DNA from: Botryotinia globosa
Taxonomy: Eukaryota; Ascomycota; Leotiomycetes; Helotiales; Sclerotiniaceae
Reading direction: 5' to 3'
Length of the DNA: 64,000 nucleotides
Assembly: GCA_014898425.1 (NCBI GenBank)
Contig: RCSZ01000014.1
Location: 186,001-250,000, forward strand
Position 1 is the first letter of the stretch. Every line of letters begins with the position of its first letter. This document shows positions 34,784-49,608 of this stretch, piece after piece. The notes under the pieces are model-generated. The model worked only from the letters and a program-made list of their open reading frames with translations, had not been told where the DNA came from and made no database searches. Made by a program: the position numbers and the translations under genes.

Positions 34784-36436
34784 AATTTATACTATTTATT
34801 TAGAAACTATTATAACTTTATTTTAAATATTTATTCAAATTGTACTCTAATTGCTTTAATCGCTTTAATTTTATTAAAGTTATAATTCGATTATATTGAT
34901 TAAATCCATTATTAATCCACTATAAATAATTTTACTATTTTTCAGTAAAGTTATTTGATTATATTAAAATATATTTATATTGATCTATTGATATTTTATG
35001 ACTATAAAAGCACTCTAAAAATAATTAATCAAGTAGTTGCATTTAGTTTGTTTTTATAGTTCCTTTTCTTGAATTATATTATCGATTTTATTGAAATTAA
35101 TATTTTCTTATTTATAAATCTATTCAACAATTCGAATATTATATATTTTATAGTTGCTTAAATTATATTTATTTTAATCGAAATAATTATAACTTTATTA
35201 TAAGAACAAATCGTTATAATATATATCCAAGCTAATAAAGCTCAATTATAAATTACTGAATTATAAGATATAATTGAGATATTAAAGATTATTATTTGTA
35301 ATAATCCAGGAGTCTTGTTTTATTGAAGATATTTTATTTTCTTTGAGAAGTTTAGTAGTAATGAATAAAATATTGTAAAGCGTTAGGATTAATATATAAT
35401 ATTTTATAATGTAATTAATTATTATTTAATTATAGATTATAAAAATGAATCAGAGTTTTAATGAATTATATTTCTTATTAGTTTATTTTCTAATTTAATT
35501 TATATAAATAATCAAATATATTTCGATATAATTATGAATAATCTATGTGATTCTAATCTCTGGTTTTTTAAATGATATATTATAGTAAATATTTGGAGTA
35601 AATTGAATAAATAATATTAAACCCTTAATCTTTTATAAAAGGTTTTTATAGATTATAATAAATATAAAATAAGAAAGATTTCATTTGATAATTTTATTAT
35701 TAAATTCAAACAGCTTACTATTAAATATAAAAAAACTATTGAATAACAAATCATTGATTTTAAACTTAAAGTTTTATAAAAATTGATTAATACTTTAATC
35801 AATTGTTTTAATAAACCTTTTATTATTGATATTAATATATAAACAATCTGATAATAAAATGTTTATAATGATTTAGAAGAGAAAACTTATCTTAATAATT
35901 AATAAAAGAATTAGAGTATTAATTTCAGCTATAATCAATCAAGGTATTACAATAGAAAGCTAACTTCAATTATAGCTCTCTTTGTATTAGAGCTATTTGA
36001 TGACTTTATATAATTAGATGCTATTTGATAAAATCAGTACTCTTTATTTTATTATATTTGAGAGTAATATCTTGATTTTAGCTTCTATTTTTATTATAAG
36101 AAATTAGATTATATTAAAAATAATTGTAATGAGAAATGAGTTAATAATACAAAATATAATGTTAATGCTAATATGAGATACAACTTTTATATTAACTATT
36201 TCCCTATAGCCAATCAATATTAAAATCCTAGATTTTATTACAATATTATCAACTTCTTGTATCAAAACCTATTTTCGTTTATCAATTGTTTTTTATTTAT
36301 TAATTGTTTTCTAATTATATTATTATATTATATTTTATCAATCTTTTTTAATCTAATTCAAAAACTTGATTTAGAAAAGTATATTAAAAGATTTGTTTAT
36401 TCAAAGAAAAATAGAAACTCTATTCCCTAGTTTAAT

Positions 36437-36441
36437 ATATC
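36437..36441. repeat. Target duplication ATATC, left of A
   Basis: Matches 49604-49608; made when A inserted in C. Confidence 0.9.
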
Positions 36442-36591
36442 TGTTAAGGTACAGGTAAAGACTTATATTGTACTATAAGGGTTCTAAATACTATAAAAGG
36501 TTAAGATCCTATTATAGGAAATAGGGTATACTAAAGGTATACTAAAGATTTATATCTAAAGTATAAAAGCAATATAATTAGCGCTATGATA
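36442..36591 (-). repeat. 3' LTR of A
   Basis: 150 bases starting TGTTAAGGTACAGG on the plus strand. The half next to the internal region is AT-converted. Confidence 0.92.
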
Positions 36592-39500
36592 GTACCCCCC
36601 CCTTAAAGCTTACTTATTCCAAGCAAACTAAGGTATAAAATAATTTTGTTATTTTTTGACAAAGTTATAGGGAATCAATTCAATATTGATTAAATGAAAA
36701 TCCAAAACCCTTTGAAATAACATTAAAACAATTTAATTTTTATTATAAAATTAAAACGAATTGTTTTTAAAATAATAATTAATTGATGGATTTTCTTTAA
36801 TCTATTTAATCCTTATTTAAAAGTTATTATTAATATAATAGCATTTGAAGTAATAGGCTTTTTGAATCCAATTTATATAAGTGGATTTGGTTTATTTAGA
36901 TATATTAAATAAAATATAATGATTATTCTTTTTTGATCTTAGAGATTCTTAGCTAATTATTATAATAATAGATAATACTTTTATTTGATATAATAATAGA
37001 AATTGTATTTATTATAATAATTGAGGATTTCCTTGAATTTTTATTGTTTAATCTCCTTATATATTTTATTATCTCTTTTGAGAATTCAATCTTGATTTTT
37101 ATATAATTTGATAATATTAATAATATCTTGATTTAGTAATTCTAATAAACAATAAAACAATCGAAACAATGAATTGTGAAATATTGAAAAAATCTTGAAA
37201 TTAGCTGGAAATTATAATAAGCAAATTTATTTATAGATTTTGAAAATTTTATAAAAACTATTTCATTTATTATTATCCTTTTTTATTGGGTGATTAGTTT
37301 TTATATTCTTTATATTAATCTATATTTTGTTATTTTTTTTATAAAAAAAAGTATCAATTTAGATTCTGTTAATATAATCTTTGTATTTTTGAATCGATTG
37401 GATTATAAGCATTTTGAATTTAATTAGAATAAAATCAAATCTGTTTATAATCTTATTAGTTTTAAGAAATTCTTGTTTTTTTTGATATAATAAATTCAAT
37501 GAGATTAATATAAATAATTTAATTTCGAGGTGTGAGTGGTAGTTATAATTGATAAAGAATGGGGATATATTAATGATTTTTGATATAGTATTATTTAATG
37601 CAAATTTTGTAAATAGAAATCAATTGGGCTAATTGTTTTAATAGAAGTTTATAAAGATGTAAAGGTATTGTTTTATTATAATATTAATTTTTTTTGTTTG
37701 GTTGTTGGATTTGGAATAAAATAAGGAAAATCGTTTCAAAGTAATTGATAAGTATTTGAATAGATGTTTTTAGAATTTAGAAACGAATTGAAAGTTTTTA
37801 TCGAATATAATATTATTGGGAATGTTATATAAGCAATATATCTTTTTAATAAATCGATTTGTGAGTTTCTTTATAGATAGTTTTATTATTAATATAAAAT
37901 ATTATATTTTAGTTAAATAATAAATAATTATAATGATATATTGATATTTCTTTTTGTAATATTTATTAATTAATAATAATATAATATAATTGATAGAGAT
38001 ATTTGATTAGAGATAAAACAATATTAATAAGGGTTTAAGGAATCTAAATATAATAAGATAGGAAATTTTAATATGAAAATAAAATTAATAAGTTTATACA
38101 AATATTTCAATCTTTCTAGATATATTGGATTATTAATATATACAAGAAATAAAATCGATAGTTTTAATGTAATCTAAATATTTGGTTAATTCGATTAAAT
38201 GTGTATAGTATATGATCTGTATATAAAGTTTAATAAAAGGAAAAATAAAAAGATAATTGTAATAAAAGATTTTATTATTAATTAATTTATAATCTTGTAA
38301 AACTATTTAAAAATCCTTTTGAATATTTAATAATTAATAATAAATAGAGAGGTTTTGAAGTATTATATGTATAATTGTAATTAATTCGAATAATTTGTAT
38401 ATTTTATTAATAAAATTATTGATTGGTTTATTAATATTGGGGATAATTATATCTATTAAGATTATAATCAAATCTAAATCGCTATTCATTTATTGAATAA
38501 TATTTTTGAATATAATAATATTGAATATTTATTTTAAAAGAATTATTTATAAACAATTCTTAATTCAATTATTATTAGGATTAGTATATATTGGGTAATC
38601 TTTAACTTTATAGTTTAAAATGTTAGAATAAATAGTTTTGTAATTGGATTGATATATAATATAAAAGTTGAATTTCAATAAAAATTCGGTTTATTTAGTT
38701 TGTTATTAATTCAATATTTTTGTTGATATAAAGTATTTGAGATTCTTATAATCAATGATAATTTTGAATGATTTCTGAATATTATATAATTTCGATTTCT
38801 ATTTCTTTAATAATTTTATAATTGCTAAAAGTTTTTTATTATAGATTTTGTAATTATATTTAATGGTATTGTGTTTTAATAAGAAGTATGTTATTGGATA
38901 TAGGTTTCTTTTGTTATTATATTATAAAAGGATATTATCCATAGCTTAATTGAAAATATCAGTTTCGATTATTATATAATAATGGTAATCAAATATAATA
39001 AGGATTAGAGTAAAGGAGAAAGTATTTTTTAATATTATAAAAGTGTTTTTCTATTTAGAATCCTAGCTTTATATTCTCTTTTTTTTTAGAAGGCGATTGA
39101 GGGGCTTTACAATCTTGAAAAAATTGTGAATAAAATATCAATAAAAATTGATAAATTTAAGGAAATACTAAAGGTTTTTAAATTTAGTTAATGATTTTTA
39201 ATTGAATATAGTATCGATTTTCTCCAGATTTATTTCTATATTTTTTAGGATAATAATTAAACCGAAATATTTGATTCTTTTCATTTCGAATTTATATTTA
39301 TTAATATTAATTTATAATTTGATATTGATTAATTGTTGGATAATCTTATAAATATGTTTTTTATAATCTATAATATTTTCGGAGTAAATCAAAATATTAT
39401 TTAAGTATATTGTACAAATTTTATTTAGAAAATTAAAGAGAATATAATTGATATAATTTTGAAATAAGGTTGATGTATTATAGAGTTTAAAGAATATTAT

Positions 39501-39861
39501 TAATAATTCGAATAAATTGAAACGAATAATAAAAATAGTTTTTTATTTGTAACTTTTTACAATTCATAATTTATTGAAAATAGCGATGATATCAAACTTG
39601 ATATAGATTTTAATATAATATAAAATATCAAGGGTTTTTTTAATTAATAGTAAAGGGTATTGGTTTTTAATAATAATATTGTTTAAATCCCAATAGTTTT
39701 GATAAATCCGAATGTTTTCTTTTGATTTAATAATTAAAAGAAGTGGAGTGATTAATCAGGAGCGAGATTTTTAAATGAATCTTTTATTTAGATTATTATT
39801 AAGCTATTTGTAAATAATTTAAAGTTTAGCTAAGGATATTAAATAACTTTTGTTATATAAT

Positions 39862-39866
39862 AATTC
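39862..39866. repeat. Target duplication AATTC, left of B
   Basis: Matches 46447-46451; made when B inserted in A. Confidence 0.9.
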
Positions 39867-40016
39867 TATCAAGGTACGGGTAAAGACTTATATTATACTA
39901 TAAGGGTTCTAAGTGCTATGAAAGGTTGAGGCCCTATTATAGGAAGTAGAGTATACTAAAAGTACATTAAGGGTTTATACCTAAAATATGAAGGCAATAT
40001 AGTTAGTATTGTAACA
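39867..40016 (-). repeat. 3' LTR of B
   Basis: 150 bases; outer half less mutated than the same half of the partner LTR at 46297, inner half more mutated. Terminal TG has become TA. Confidence 0.92.
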
Positions 40017-42059
40017 ATACCCCCCCCTTAAAACTTGCTTATTCTAAATAAATTAAAGTATAGAGTAACTTTACCATTTTTTGACAAAATTATAAGGAAT
40101 CGATTTAATATTGATTAAATAAAAACCCAAAACCTTTTAAAATAATATTAAAATAATCTAGTTTTTATTATAAGGTTAAAGCGAATTGTTTTTAAGATAA
40201 TAATTAATTAATGGATTTTCTTCAATCTATTTGATTTCTGTTTAAAAGTTATTACTAATATAATAGTATCTAAGATAATAAGCTTTTTGAATTCAATTTA
40301 TATAAATAGATCTGATTTATTTGGATATACTAGGTAAAATATAATGATTATTCTTTTTTAGTCTTAGAGATTCTTAACTAATTGTTATAACAATAGGTGA
40401 TATTTCTATTTGATATAATAATAAAAACCATATTCATTATAATAATTGAGGATCTTTTCGAATTCCCATTACTTAATCTTCTTATATATTTCATTATTTC
40501 TTTTAAAAATTTAGCCTTGATTTTTGTATAATTTAGTAATATTAATGATATCTTAATCTGGTAATCCTGACAAGTGGTGGAGCGATTAAAGCAATGAATT
40601 GTAAAATATTGGAAAAATCTTGAAATTAACTAGAAGTTGTAGTAGACAAGCCTATTTATAGATTTTAAGGATTTTATAAGAATTATTCTATTTATTATTA
40701 TTCTTTTTTATTAAACAATTGATTTTTATATTTTTTATATTAACCTATACCTTATCATCTTTTTTATAAAAAGAAATATTAGTTTGGATTCTATTAGTAT
40801 AATCTTTGTATTTTTAAATCGATTAAATTATAAGCGCTTTAAGCTTAATTAGAATGAAATCAAATCTATTTGTAATCTCATTGGCTTTAAAAAACTCTTA
40901 TCTCCTTTAATATAATAGACTTAATAAAACTAATATAAATAATTCAATTTTGAGGTATGGATGATAGTTATAATTGACAAAAAATGGAGATATACTGGTA
41001 ATTTCTGATATAGTATTATTCAATATAAACTTCATAAATAGAAATCAATTAGATTAATTGTTTTGATAGAAGTTTATAAAAGCATAAAGGTATTGCTTTA
41101 TTATAATATTGATTCTCTCCATTTAGCTATTGGACTCAGAATGGAATAAGGAAGATTGTTTCAAAGTGATTAATAAGCGCTCAAATAAATGTTTTCAAAA
41201 CTTAGAGATGAATTGGGAGTTTTTATTAGATATAATATTATTGGAAGCATTATACAAATAATATATTTTTTCGATAAATCGATTTGTAAACTTCTCTGCA
41301 GATAGTTTTATTATTAATATAAAATATTACATTTTAATTAAATAACAAATAACTATAATGATATACTGATATTTTTTTTCGTGATATTCATTGATTAATA
41401 ACAATGTAATATAATCGATAAAGATATTTAACCAGAAATAAAATAGTATTAGTAAAAATTCAAGGAATCCAAATATAATAAGATAGGAGGTTTTAATACG
41501 AAAATAGAATTAATAAGCTTATACAAATATCTCGATTTCCCTAGATATATTAAATCATCAATATGTACAAAAAACAAGATTAATAGTTTTAATACAATCT
41601 GAATATCCGACTGATTTAATTGAATATGTACGGTATATGATTTGTATATAAAATTCAATAAAAAGGGGAATAAAAAGATAATTACAATAAAAGATTTTAT
41701 TATTAATTAATTTATAATTTTGTAAGGCTATTCAAAGATTCTTTCAAATACCTAATGGCCAATAATGGGCAAAGAGATTTCGAAATATTATACACATAAT
41801 TATAATTAATTCAAACAATCTATATACTTTATTAATAAGATTATCAATTAGTTTATTAATATTAGGAATAATTATATTTATTAAAACTATAATTAGATCT
41901 AAATCATTATTCACTTATCAAATAATATCCTTAAATATAATAATATCAAATATTTATTCTAAAAAGATTATTTATAAGTAATTTTTGATTTGATTATTAT
42001 TAGAATTGATATATATTGAGTAATTTTTAGTTTTATAATTTAAAATATCGGGGCGAATA

Positions 42060-42420
42060 ATTTTATAATTAAATCAATATATAATATAGAAATTGAATCC
42101 TAATAAGAATTCGGTTTATTTAATTTATTATTGATTTAGCATTTTTATTAATATAAAATATTTGAGGTTCTTATAATCAGTAATAATTTCGAATGATTTC
42201 TAAGTATTATATAATTCCAATCTCCATTTCTCTAATAATTTTATAATTGCTAGAAGTTTTTTATTATAAATCTTATAATTGTATTTAGCAGCATTATATT
42301 TTGATAAAAAGTATATTACTAAATATAAATCTTCCTTATTATTATATTACAAAAGGATACCACCTATAGCTTAATCAAAAGTATTAATCTCAATCACTAT
42401 ACAACAATAATAATAATCAA
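42060..42420 (-). pseudogene. RNase H remnant of element B
   Basis: Blocks AIGGIL, NYKIYNKKLLAIIKLLEKW, SFEIITDYKNLKYF and EFLLGFNF match the Gypsy RNase H layout in order. Stops occur at former Gln, Arg and Trp codons. Confidence 0.85.
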
Positions 42421-42759
42421 ATATAATAAGGATCAGGGCAGAGAAAAAAGTATTCTTTAACATTGTAAAAACATCTTTCTATTCAAAATCCTAGTTCTAT
42501 ATTTTCTTTTTCTTCAAAAAACAATTGAAGGGCTCTACAATCTTAGAAAAATTGTAAATAAAATATCAATAAAAATTAATAAATTCGAGAAAACACTAAA
42601 AATCTTTGAATTTAATTAATGATTTTTAATTGAATATAATATTGATTTTCTTTAGATTTATTTTTATATTTTCTAAAGTAATAATTAAACCAAAATATTT
42701 GATTCTTTTCATTTCGAATTTATATTTGTTGATATCGATTTGTAATCCAATATTAATCA

Positions 42760-43270
42760 ATCACTAAATAACCTTGCAAACATATCCTTTATAATCTATA
42801 ATATTCTCAAAATAAATCAAAATATTATTCAAATATATTATATAAATTCTATTCAAAAGATTGAAAAGAATATAATTGATATAATTCTAAAACAAGATCA
42901 ATATATTACAAAATCCGAAAGGTATTATTAATAATTCAAACAAACTGAAACAAATAGTAAAAGCAGTTTTCCATTTATAGCTCTCTATAATTCATAACTT
43001 GTTGAAAGTAGTAATAATATTAAGTTTGATATAAATTTTAGTATGGTATAAAATATTGAGAGTTTTTTTAATTAATAGTAAAAAGTATTGGTTTTTAATA
43101 ATAATATTGTTTAGACTCTAATAGTCTTGATAAATCTGAATATTTCCTTTTAATTTAATAATTAAAAGGAATAAAACAACTGATTGAGAATGAGATTTTT
43201 GAATAAATTCTTTATTTAGATTGTTGTTAAGCTATTTGTAAACAATTTGAAGTTTAGCCAAAGATATTAA
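42760..43270 (-). pseudogene. Reverse transcriptase remnant of element B
   Basis: Blocks KLNIITTFNKL, WKTAFTI, IPFGFCN and YLNNILIYFENI correspond to RT motifs of Ty3/Gypsy. The catalytic YLDD box reads YLNN, as G-to-A change would produce (Asp to Asn). Confidence 0.85.
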
Positions 43271-46200
43271 ATGGCTCTTATTATATAGTAATTCTTTATC
43301 TAATATAACCTCAATCTTATAATCCTATAAACATTGTGGTGGAAGTTTATTAGTAAAAAAGAATAGGAATTCTAAGTATAGATTATAAAACTAGAAAAGC
43401 AATTTATCTTGAATCTCTAATATAAAAAGAATAGGTTAATCTATCTTTTCTATAAACTTATTGATATCATTATTCATTAAGCCTTAATATAATTGAATAG
43501 AATCCTTAATTATTATATAATATAAATCACAAACCCTATCTAATTCATCCCAGAATATTTTTGTAACATAAACATTATCGTTTTTATAGAATTATATAAA
43601 ACTATTAGCTATAAAAAACTTCATATTTTGTATTTCAGAGCAAATACTTTGCACAATATCAAGTAATTTACTTAAAGGATTTGATGATAATAATAATAAT
43701 AAAAATAAGGTGTTCTGATTCTATAATGATCTCTTATATTTTCTAAAATTAGTAATAAATCAAATTAGAACTAATTTCAAAAATAAATAATTAAAGATTA
43801 TTTTAACTCGAGTATCCACTTTATTATTAATATAATAAATATAATAAAGGTTTTTGTTTTCATTATTTTTAAAATTGATAGTATTAAGGTTTTTTTGAAT
43901 ATTTGAGATCTTAATAAATTCGAGAATTACTAATTAATCTCAAGGTAATAAGAATTTAACTTCGAAGTTTTTATTGATAATATTTTCTATAAAAACTAAT
44001 CTCGAAATAAGTTTTTATAAAAATAATTTGAAATCGATTATAACTTTACTATTTTTTGACAAAATTATCTTACAATTATCAAATATATTAGGGATAGTAA
44101 TTACTACAATATCAATAGAATAGCAATATTTTGAATAATATATAAATACAAACTTGAGTATTATTACTAACCAATCAATAGTAAGGTTATGATATTAAAG
44201 CCAAAGGAAATCAAGAATCAATAGATTTGTGATTAATAAAATAATAATATAAAACAAACCAATCTCTTGATGATTATTGATTTGTATATCCAAAAGTATA
44301 TACTAAAAAAAGACATTGAAAAACTTCCCATCAATTAAAAATAAATAACAAATATAAAGAAAAGATTGTATAGGTATTTAGAATTTGAAGATAACTTCTC
44401 TATCAATAAAATCATAGCCTATAGCTTTATTATCTATAAAACTAACAAATGGAATAATTATATTAAATATAAGAAAGATTTTTATTGAGATTTTAAAAAA
44501 CTTGCTATTTATTGTTTTAAAATACAAAGAATTTCTAAATATAATTGATCTTCTAATCTATAAAGATAAATTTTCTATAAAGAATTTCGATTTATAACTA
44601 TAAACTGAGATTAATCTTTTGATATATTAAGTTAGGGAATAGAGTTTCTATTCTCCTTTAAATGAACGAATCCTTCAATATACTCTTCTAGATCAAATTC
44701 TTAAACAAAACTAAAAAAAATCGATAAGGTATAATGTAATAATATAATTAGGAAACAATTGATGAGTAGGAAATGATTGATGGGTGGGAATAGACTTTAA
44801 TATAAGGAGTTAATAGTATTACAATAGAATCTAGAGCTCTAATATTAATTGATTACAAAAAAGTAATTGGTGTAAGGATTATATCCCGTATTAACATTAA
44901 TATTATATTTCACATTATTAGTTTATTTCTTATTATAATTGTTTTTAATATAACCTGGTTTTTTATAATAAAGGTAGAGACTAAGGTTAAGATATTGTTC
45001 TTAAATATAACAAAATAAGGGGTATTAATCTTATTAAATAATATCCAATTGTATAGAGTTATCAAATAGCTTTAATACAAAGGGGGCTGTAATTAGGGTT
45101 AGCTTCCTATTGTAATACCTTAATTGATTACAACTGAAATTAATACCCTAATTCTTTCATTAATTATCAAGATAAGTTTTCTCTTTTAGATTATTATAGA
45201 TATCTTACCACTAGATTATTCATATATTAATATTAATAGTAAAAAGTTTATTAAAATAATTAATTAAAGTATTAATCAATTCTTATAAAATCTTAAGCTT
45301 GAAATTAATAATTTATTATTCAGTGGTTTTTCTATATTTAATAACAAACTGCTTGAATTTAATAATAAAATTATCAAATGAAATCTTTCTCATTTTATAT
45401 TTATTATAATCTATAAAGACCTTTTATAAAAAATCAAGGATTTAATATTATTTATTCAATTCACTCTAAATACTTATTACAATATATTATTTAAAAAACC
45501 AAAGATCAAAATTATATGGATTATTTATAATTGTATTAAAGTATATTTAATTGTTTATATAAATTGAATTAAAAAGTAAATTGATAAAGAATATAATCCA
45601 CTAGAATTCTAATTTGTTTTCATAATTTGTAATTAAATAATGATTAATTACATTACAAAACACTATATACTAATTCTAATATTTTACAATATCTTGCTTA
45701 TTATTACTAAACTTTTTGAAGAAAATGAAATATCTTCAATAAGATAGAGCTTTTGGGTTATTACAAACAGTAATCTTTAATATCTCAATTGTATTTTGTA
45801 ATTCGGTAATCTGTAATTAAGCTTTATTAGCTTGGGTATATACTACAGCAACTTGTTTTTGTAATAAAGTTGTGATTATTTCAATCGAAATAAATACAGC
45901 TTGAATAGCTATAAAATATATAGTATTTGAATTGTAGAATAGATTTGTGAATAAGGAAATATTAGTTTTGATAGAATTGATAGTATAATTTAAGAAAAGA
46001 AATTATAGGGGTAGATTAGATGTAGTTGTTTGGTTGGTTATCTCTAGGGTATTTTTGTGATTATAAAACATTCTTGTAGAATTCTTAATAATAGATTAAT
46101 GTGGGTATGTTTTAATATAGTTGAATAACTTTATTAAAAAATAGTAAAGTTATTTATAATGGATTAATAGTAGATTCAATTAATACAATCGGGTTATAAT

Positions 46201-46296
46201 TTCAATAGAATTAGAGCAATTGGAGTAGTTGAAGTATAACTTGAATAAATGTTTTTAAAATAAAGTTATAATAATTTCTAAATAGATAGTACAAAT

Positions 46297-46446
46297 TGTT
46301 AAGGTATAGGTAAAGATTTATATTGTATTATAAGAGTTCTAAATGTTATAAAAGGTTGAGGTCCTATTATAGGAAGTAGGGCACACTAAGGGCACGCTAA
46401 GGGTTCGTGCCTGAGGCACGAAGGCAATGTAGTTGGCGCTGTGATA
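46297..46446 (-). repeat. 5' LTR of B
   Basis: 150 bases. The outer half keeps GGCACGCTAAGGG and a hairpin (TTCGTGCCT, G, AGGCACGAA at 46404-46422). Confidence 0.93.
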
Positions 46447-46451
46447 AATTC
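46447..46451. repeat. Target duplication AATTC, right of B
   Basis: Partner of 39862-39866. Confidence 0.9.
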
Positions 46452-49400
46452 TTTATCTAATATAACCTTAATCTTATGATTTTATAAATATTATAATAGA
46501 AATTCGTTAACAAAAAAGGATAGGAATCCTAGGTATAGATTATAAAATTAGGGAGATAATTTATCTTGGATTTCTAATATAAAAGGAATAAATTGATTTA
46601 TCTTTTTTATAAACTTATTGATATTATTATTCATTAAACCTCAATATAATTGAATAGAATTTTTGATTATTATATAATATAGATTACAAATTTTATTTAA
46701 TTCGTTCTAAAATATTTTTGTAATATAAATATTGTTGTTTTTATAAAATTGTATAAAATTATTAATTGTAAAAAACTTTATATTTTGTATTTCAGAGTAG
46801 ATATTTTATATAATATTAAACAATTTGTTTAAAAGATTTAGTAGTAATAATAATAGTAAGAGTAAAATATTCTGATTCTGTAATGATTTCTTATATTTTC
46901 TGGAATTAGTAATAAATCAAATTAAGATTAGTTTTAAGAATAAACAATTAAAGATTATTCTAATTTGAGTGTTTGCTTTATTATTAATATAATGAATGTA
47001 ATAGAGGTTTTTGTTTTTGTTGTTTTCGAGGTTGATAATGTTGGGGTTTTTTTGAGTGTTTAGAGTTTTAATAAATTCAAAAATTATTAATTGATTTTGG
47101 GATAATAAGGATTTAATTTCGAAGTTTTTGTTAATAATATCTTTTATAAAAATTAATTTTAAAACAAGTTTTTATAAAAATGATTTAAAATCAATTATAA
47201 TTTTGTTATTTTTTAGCAAAATTATTTTGTAGTTATTAAGTATATTAGAAATAATAATTATTATAATGTTAATAGAATAATAATATCTCGAGTAATATAT
47301 GAATATAAACTTGAATATTATTGTTAATCAATTGATAATAGGGTTATAATATTGAAACCAAAGAAAATCGAGAATCAATGGATTTATAATTAATAAAATA
47401 ATAATATAAAACAAATTGATCTTTTAATAATTATTAATTTATATATTCAGAAATATATATCGAAAAAGGATATTGAAAAACTTCCTATTGATTAAAAATA
47501 GATAATAGATATAAGAAAAAGATTATATAGATATTTAAAATTTGAAAATAATTTTTTTATTAATAAAGTTATAATTTATAATTCTATTATTTATAAAACT
47601 AACAAATAGAATGGTTATATTAGATATAAAAAAGATTTTTATTGAGATTTTAAAAAACTTATTATTTATTATTCTAAAATACAAAAAATCCTTAGATATA
47701 ATTAATCTTTTAATTTACAAAAATAAATTTCCTATAAAGAACCTTGATTTGTGATTATAAATCGAGATTAATCTTTTGATATATTGAATTGAAAAATAAA
47801 GCTTCTATTCTTCTCTAAATAAACAAATCCTTCAATATACCCTTCCAAATCAAGCTCTTGAATAAAACTAAAAAGAATTAATAAGATATAATATAATAAT
47901 ATAATTAAAAAACAATTAATAAATAGAAAACGATTGGTGAATAGGAATGGGTTTTGATATAAAAAGTTAATAATGTTGTAATAAAATCTAAGGCTTTGAT
48001 ATTAATTAATTACAAAAAAGTGATTGATATAAAAATTGTATTCTGTATTAATATTGATATTATATTTTGTATTATTGATTTGTTTTTTATTACAATTGTT
48101 TTTAATATAATTTAATTTCTTATAATAAAGATAAAAATCAAAATTAAAATATTACTCTCAAATATAATAAAATAGGAGATACTGATCTTATCAAATAACA
48201 TTCAATTACATAAAATTATTAGATAGCTTTGGTATAGAAAGGGTTATAATTAAAATTGACTTTCTATTATAATACTTCGATTGATTACAACTAAAATTAA
48301 TATTCTAACTTTTTCATTAATTATTAAAATGAGTTTTCTCTTCTAGATTATTATAAATACTTTGCCATTAGATTATTCATATATTAATATTAACAATAGA
48401 AGATTTATTAAAATAATTAACTAAAGCATTGATCAATTTTTATAAAACTTTAAACTTAAAATTAACGATTTATTATTCAATAATTTTCCTATATTTGATA
48501 ATAAACTATTTAAATTTAATAATAAAATTATCAAATAGAGTTTTCCTCATTTTGTATTTATTATAATTTATAAAGATCTTTTGTAAAAAATCAAGGGTTT
48601 GATATTATTTGTTTAATTCACTTTAGATGTTTATTACAATATATTATCTAAAAAACTAAAGATCGAAATTATATAAATTATTTATAATTATATCGAAATA
48701 TATTTAATTGTTTATATAAGCCAAGCCAAAAAGTAAATTAACAAGGAATATAATCCATTAGAATTTTAACTCATTCTTATAATCTATAATTAAACAATAA
48801 TTAATTATATTACAAAACATTATATACTGATTCTAACACTTTATAATATTTTACTCATTACCACTAAACTTCTCAAAAGAAATAAAATATCTTCAGTAAA
48901 ATAAAACTTCTAGGTTATTATAAACAACAATCTTTAATATCTCAATTATATCTTGTAATTTAATAATCCATAATTGAGCTTTATTAATTTAGATATATAT
49001 TGTAATAACTTATTTTTATAATAAAGTTATAATTATTTCGATTGAAATAAATACAACTTAAATAATTACAAAATATATAATATTCGAATTATAAAACAAA
49101 TCTATAAATAAAAAAATATTAATTTCAATAAAATTGACAGTGTGATTCAAGAAAAGAAATTATAAGGATAAACTAAATACAGCCATTTGATTAACCATCT
49201 CTAAAGTATTTTTGTAACTACAAAACATTCTTATAGAGTTCTTAATGGTAAATCAATATAAATATATTTTAGTATAATCAAATAACTTTGTTAAAAAATA
49301 GTAAAGTTATTTATAATAAATCAATAATAAATTCGATTAATGTAATCGAATTATAACTTTAATAAAATCAAAATAATTAGAATAATCAAAGTACAATTTG

Positions 49401-49453
49401 AATAAATATTTTTAAAATGAAGCTATAATAACTTCTAAGTAGATGATACAAAC

Positions 49454-49603
49454 TGTCAAGATATAGATAAAGATTTATATTGTATTATAAAGATTCTAAA
49501 TGTTATAAAAGATTGAGGCCCTATTATAGAAAGTAGGGCACACTAAGGGCACGCTAAGGGTTCGTGCCTGAGGCACAAAGGCAACGTAGTTGGCGCCGTG
49601 ACA
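49454..49603 (-). repeat. 5' LTR of A
   Basis: 150 bases, TGTCAAGATA to GGCGCCGTGACA. The outer half is the least mutated LTR sequence in the window, with TG/CA ends intact. Confidence 0.93.
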
Positions 49604-49608
49604 ATATC
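49604..49608. repeat. Target duplication ATATC, right of A
   Basis: Partner of 36437-36441. Confidence 0.9.

Larger units (their letters stand above)
39867..46446 (-). mobile_element. Element B: innermost, complete-length Gypsy element
   Basis: A 6580 bp minus-strand Ty3/Gypsy element with two 150-base LTRs (39867-40016 and 46297-46446) and perfect AATTC duplications. It is the only uninterrupted copy of the family. Reading the minus strand: 5' LTR, gag/protease territory (about 46290-43300), RT, RNase H, integrase territory (about 42000-40100), polypurine tract (plus strand 40017-40031), 3' LTR. All frames are broken. The order RT-RNase H-integrase is inferred from position and marks it as Gypsy rather than Copia. 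The sequence after the 5' LTR begins ATTTGTACTATC, not TGG, so a standard tRNA-CCA primer site is not evident. Confidence 0.93.
36442..49603 (-). mobile_element. Element A: Gypsy element split by B
   Basis: A minus-strand Ty3/Gypsy element with 150-base LTRs at 36442-36591 (3') and 49454-49603 (5') and target duplication ATATC. Removing B and one AATTC leaves about 6.58 kb. A polypurine tract (seen as GTACCCCCCCC on the plus strand, 36592-36602) adjoins the 3' LTR. RNase H traces lie at about 38650-38990 (NYKIYNKKLLAIIKLL) and RT at about 39330-39850. B interrupts it just 5' of RT: 39866 joins 46452 when compared with the intact site in B at 43290-43300. No intact frame remains. Confidence 0.92.
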
